Under the pieces are notes generated by a model that saw only the letters and a list, made by a program, of their open reading frames with translations, was not told the DNA's origin and ran no database searches. From contig NZ_RBWE01000001.1 of NCBI RefSeq assembly GCF_003627965.1, positions 1,719,282 through 1,783,281 on the forward strand: a DNA stretch of 64,000 nucleotides, read 5' to 3'. This DNA is from Desulfofundulus salinus. GTDB taxonomy: Bacteria; Bacillota; Desulfotomaculia; Desulfotomaculales; Desulfovirgulaceae. The first letter of the stretch is position 1. Every line of letters begins with the position of its first letter. Positions 62,398 through 64,000 of the stretch are shown one piece after another. A program made the translations under genes and the position numbers.

Positions 62398-63921
62398 ATG
62401 GTTGGGCATTTGATCGGCTTCATACAATTACTAAGGCAGGCCGGCATCCCCGTCTCCACGGGGGAAATGCTGGATCTTTTGCAGGCCCTATCCCTCCTGG
62501 AACCCACCCGGAAAAACCTCCTCCTGGCCATGCAGGCCACCCTAATTAAGGAAACCGGACAGGAGAGGATCCTGGAAAAACTCTTTGACTTATACTGGAC
62601 AACACTCAAACAAAAGACTAGAAAGCAGGAACAGCCAACCAATAAAACCGCCATTCCCATTCATCCTCCCCGACTGTCCCGGGAAGAGTTTAACGCCAGA
62701 CTGGCACAGATGAAAGAGTGGCTGCGGCAGGCCCTGAAGAGTGAAGATGATTTACCGGCAGGGGGCGGAGAACCGGCAGGGCAGGGGGGCGGCAAGGGAA
62801 ACGGCCCGGAACAGGGAAGAAGAGAAAGGCATTTTCAACATGGTAGTACGGTTCCCCTTGCGGCAGCGGGACAGCGACTGGCCATGATCATTGCAAAAGA
62901 CAGCGAAGAAGATTTAAAGGCCCTGGCCCGGGAAGCCGTATTTACCCTGGTCCCACCTGCTGAAGACACCCCTGGAGAAGATCCCCGGCAAATGCTAAAG
63001 CAGTTGAAAACACACCTCGACTGGGCACAGGTAAAGGATTGGCTGGAACGGTCCCCCCTTGGGGGGGCGGAAAAGCTCCGCCAGCAGAAAAATCTCCTGC
63101 GGCTGGAACGCCTGCTCAACCGGGAACTCGAACAACTGCGCTGTAAAAGACAACCGGAAAAGGAGCTTCCAGCCATCGCACGGGAGGCCAATCTATCCCA
63201 ACGTTGCTTTGCCGAGCTGGACCCGGAACAGGTGATACAAGTGAAGAGGCAAGTAGCCCGCCTGGGGCGCCGCCTGGCCACCCGCGCGGGTTACCGGCGC
63301 ATTCCGGCGACCCGCGGGGCGGTAGACATAAGCCGTACCGTACGCCTGGCAGCCACCATCGGGGGAGTGCCCATAATCCTCTGTCACCAGGGCCGCCAGG
63401 CAACACGACCGGATTTAGTTGTGCTCTGCGATCTTTCCGGTTCGGTGGCTCCTTACAGCCAGTTCATGATGCTCCTGGTCCACACTATGCAAAATAAATT
63501 CCGCATGGTGCGTTCATATGCTTTTGTTGACGCCATAGCCGAGGTCACCGTCCAATTAAGGGAACTGGACCTTGAGAGGACAGTGCGGAACATCCAGCGG
63601 CAAACCGGCATCTGGCGGACAGGTTTTTCCGACTACGGCGCGGTTTGGCACCAGTTTTTTCACGAACACCTGCATGTACTTCACAGGAAGGTCACCCTGA
63701 TCATCCTGGGAGACGCCCGGAACAATTATAAGCCATCCGGGGAAGAGTATTTCCGGGAGATTTGCCGCCGGGTTCGGCAGGTGATCTGGTTAAACCCGAC
63801 CCCCCAGGAAAGCTGGAACCAGGAAGACAGCATTATGCATCTTTACACACCCTACTGCCGGCACGTTTTCGAATGCCGCAACCTTTCCCAGTTAACCAGA
63901 ATCGCACGCCAGATATTTTAA
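62398..63921 (+). CDS. CoxE-like VWA-domain protein
   Basis: The 507-residue protein has an N-terminal helical CoxE region (LIGFIQLLRQAGIPVSTGEM), a Gly-rich linker (about 120-145), then a VWA domain with the MIDAS motif DLSGSVAPYSQF (about 343-354) and LIILGDARNNYKP. CoxE-type proteins usually work with a MoxR AAA+ ATPase (CoxD) in metal-enzyme maturation. No such ATPase is in the window; it might lie just to the right of the end. Start ATG 62398, weak ribosome site. Confidence 0.82.
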   Translation: MVGHLIGFIQLLRQAGIPVSTGEMLDLLQALSLLEPTRKNLLLAMQATLIKETGQERILEKLFDLYWTTLKQKTRKQEQPTNKTAIPIHPPRLSREEFNARLAQMKEWLRQALKSEDDLPAGGGEPAGQGGGKGNGPEQGRRERHFQHGSTVPLAAAGQRLAMIIAKDSEEDLKALAREAVFTLVPPAEDTPGEDPRQMLKQLKTHLDWAQVKDWLERSPLGGAEKLRQQKNLLRLERLLNRELEQLRCKRQPEKELPAIAREANLSQRCFAELDPEQVIQVKRQVARLGRRLATRAGYRRIPATRGAVDISRTVRLAATIGGVPIILCHQGRQATRPDLVVLCDLSGSVAPYSQFMMLLVHTMQNKFRMVRSYAFVDAIAEVTVQLRELDLERTVRNIQRQTGIWRTGFSDYGAVWHQFFHEHLHVLHRKVTLIILGDARNNYKPSGEEYFREICRRVRQVIWLNPTPQESWNQEDSIMHLYTPYCRHVFECRNLSQLTRIARQIF

Positions 63922-64000
63922 CTGAGCCAATTGCGATGTTCGGAAGTAGAGATGAATAGGCCGTTTTAGGGCAGTGGCAAAAATATTTTACCCCGGCACG

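Overview
The window looks like chromosome of a spore-forming, anaerobic, low-redox Firmicute of the Peptococcaceae / Desulfotomaculum-Desulfofundulus kind. This rests on gene content: futalosine-type menaquinone genes, the siroheme-dependent (Ahb) heme pathway, selenocysteine machinery, a GerAB-type germination permease, Rex, NADH-linked flavin/Fe-S subunits and an S-adenosylmethionine decarboxylase. GC content is moderately high, GTG and TTG starts are common, and AGGAGG-type ribosome binding sites are strong. The species call is inference; no 16S or ribosomal marker is present.

Region 1 (1-9488) is an integrated accessory element. It is inserted in the 3' half of a tRNA-Pro(GGG) gene and bounded by exact 45-bp direct repeats (126-170 and 9444-9488). 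It carries a tyrosine integrase next to the intact tRNA, paired arm-type repeats at both ends with identical spacing, several Xre/HTH regulators, small unknown proteins, a DUF3987 helicase-like protein, a DnaG-type zinc-finger protein and an excisionase-like HTH protein. I see no capsid, tail, relaxase or conjugation genes, so it resembles a small replicative island or satellite. A 662-bp gene-free stretch holds repeated CGTWACG sites and a nested hairpin. A second repeat family of alternating arms at 4990-5780 runs into three coding regions in the same frame.

Region 2 (9490-18180) returns to the chromosome: two chemoreceptors (one soluble, one with a cysteine-rich N-terminus), a beta-propeller/LysM protein, a ferredoxin, a GT4 glycosyltransferase and a membrane protein with a phosphatase-superfamily domain. 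Region 3 (18200-29230) has speD behind a long leader hairpin, then a menaquinone operon (HepS-like subunit, menG, ubiD, ubiA, mqnE, mqnA, mqnC) running into selA-selB. The matching tRNA-Sec lies 20 kb away at 48857-48954.

Region 4 (29280-43840) has a PPC-domain protein, a DUF1657 protein, a MidA-like methyltransferase with an LpdD-like protein, Fur-box-controlled feoA-feoB followed by a 49-residue cysteine-rich protein, RNase HI, a kinase-phosphatase related to Pnkp, purine synthesis (PurS-PurS-PurL fusion and purQ), an N-acetyltransferase, a broken DsrE-like gene and a nitrilase-family hydrolase. Region 5 (44050-48960) has NuoF/NuoE (HydB/HydC)-type subunits, an Mrr-like membrane protein, a GerAB permease and tRNA-Sec.

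Region 6 (49177-60076) is a compact tetrapyrrole operon: a polyprenyl diphosphate synthase, sirC-like dehydrogenase, hemA, hemC, cobA-hemD, ahbC, hemB, ahbD, ahbA, ahbB and hemL. Together these cover glutamyl-tRNA to heme b through siroheme, apart from a dedicated sirohydrochlorin ferrochelatase that I could not identify. Region 7 (60180-64000) holds rex, a strongly structured non-coding segment and an unknown protein beside a CoxE-like VWA protein.
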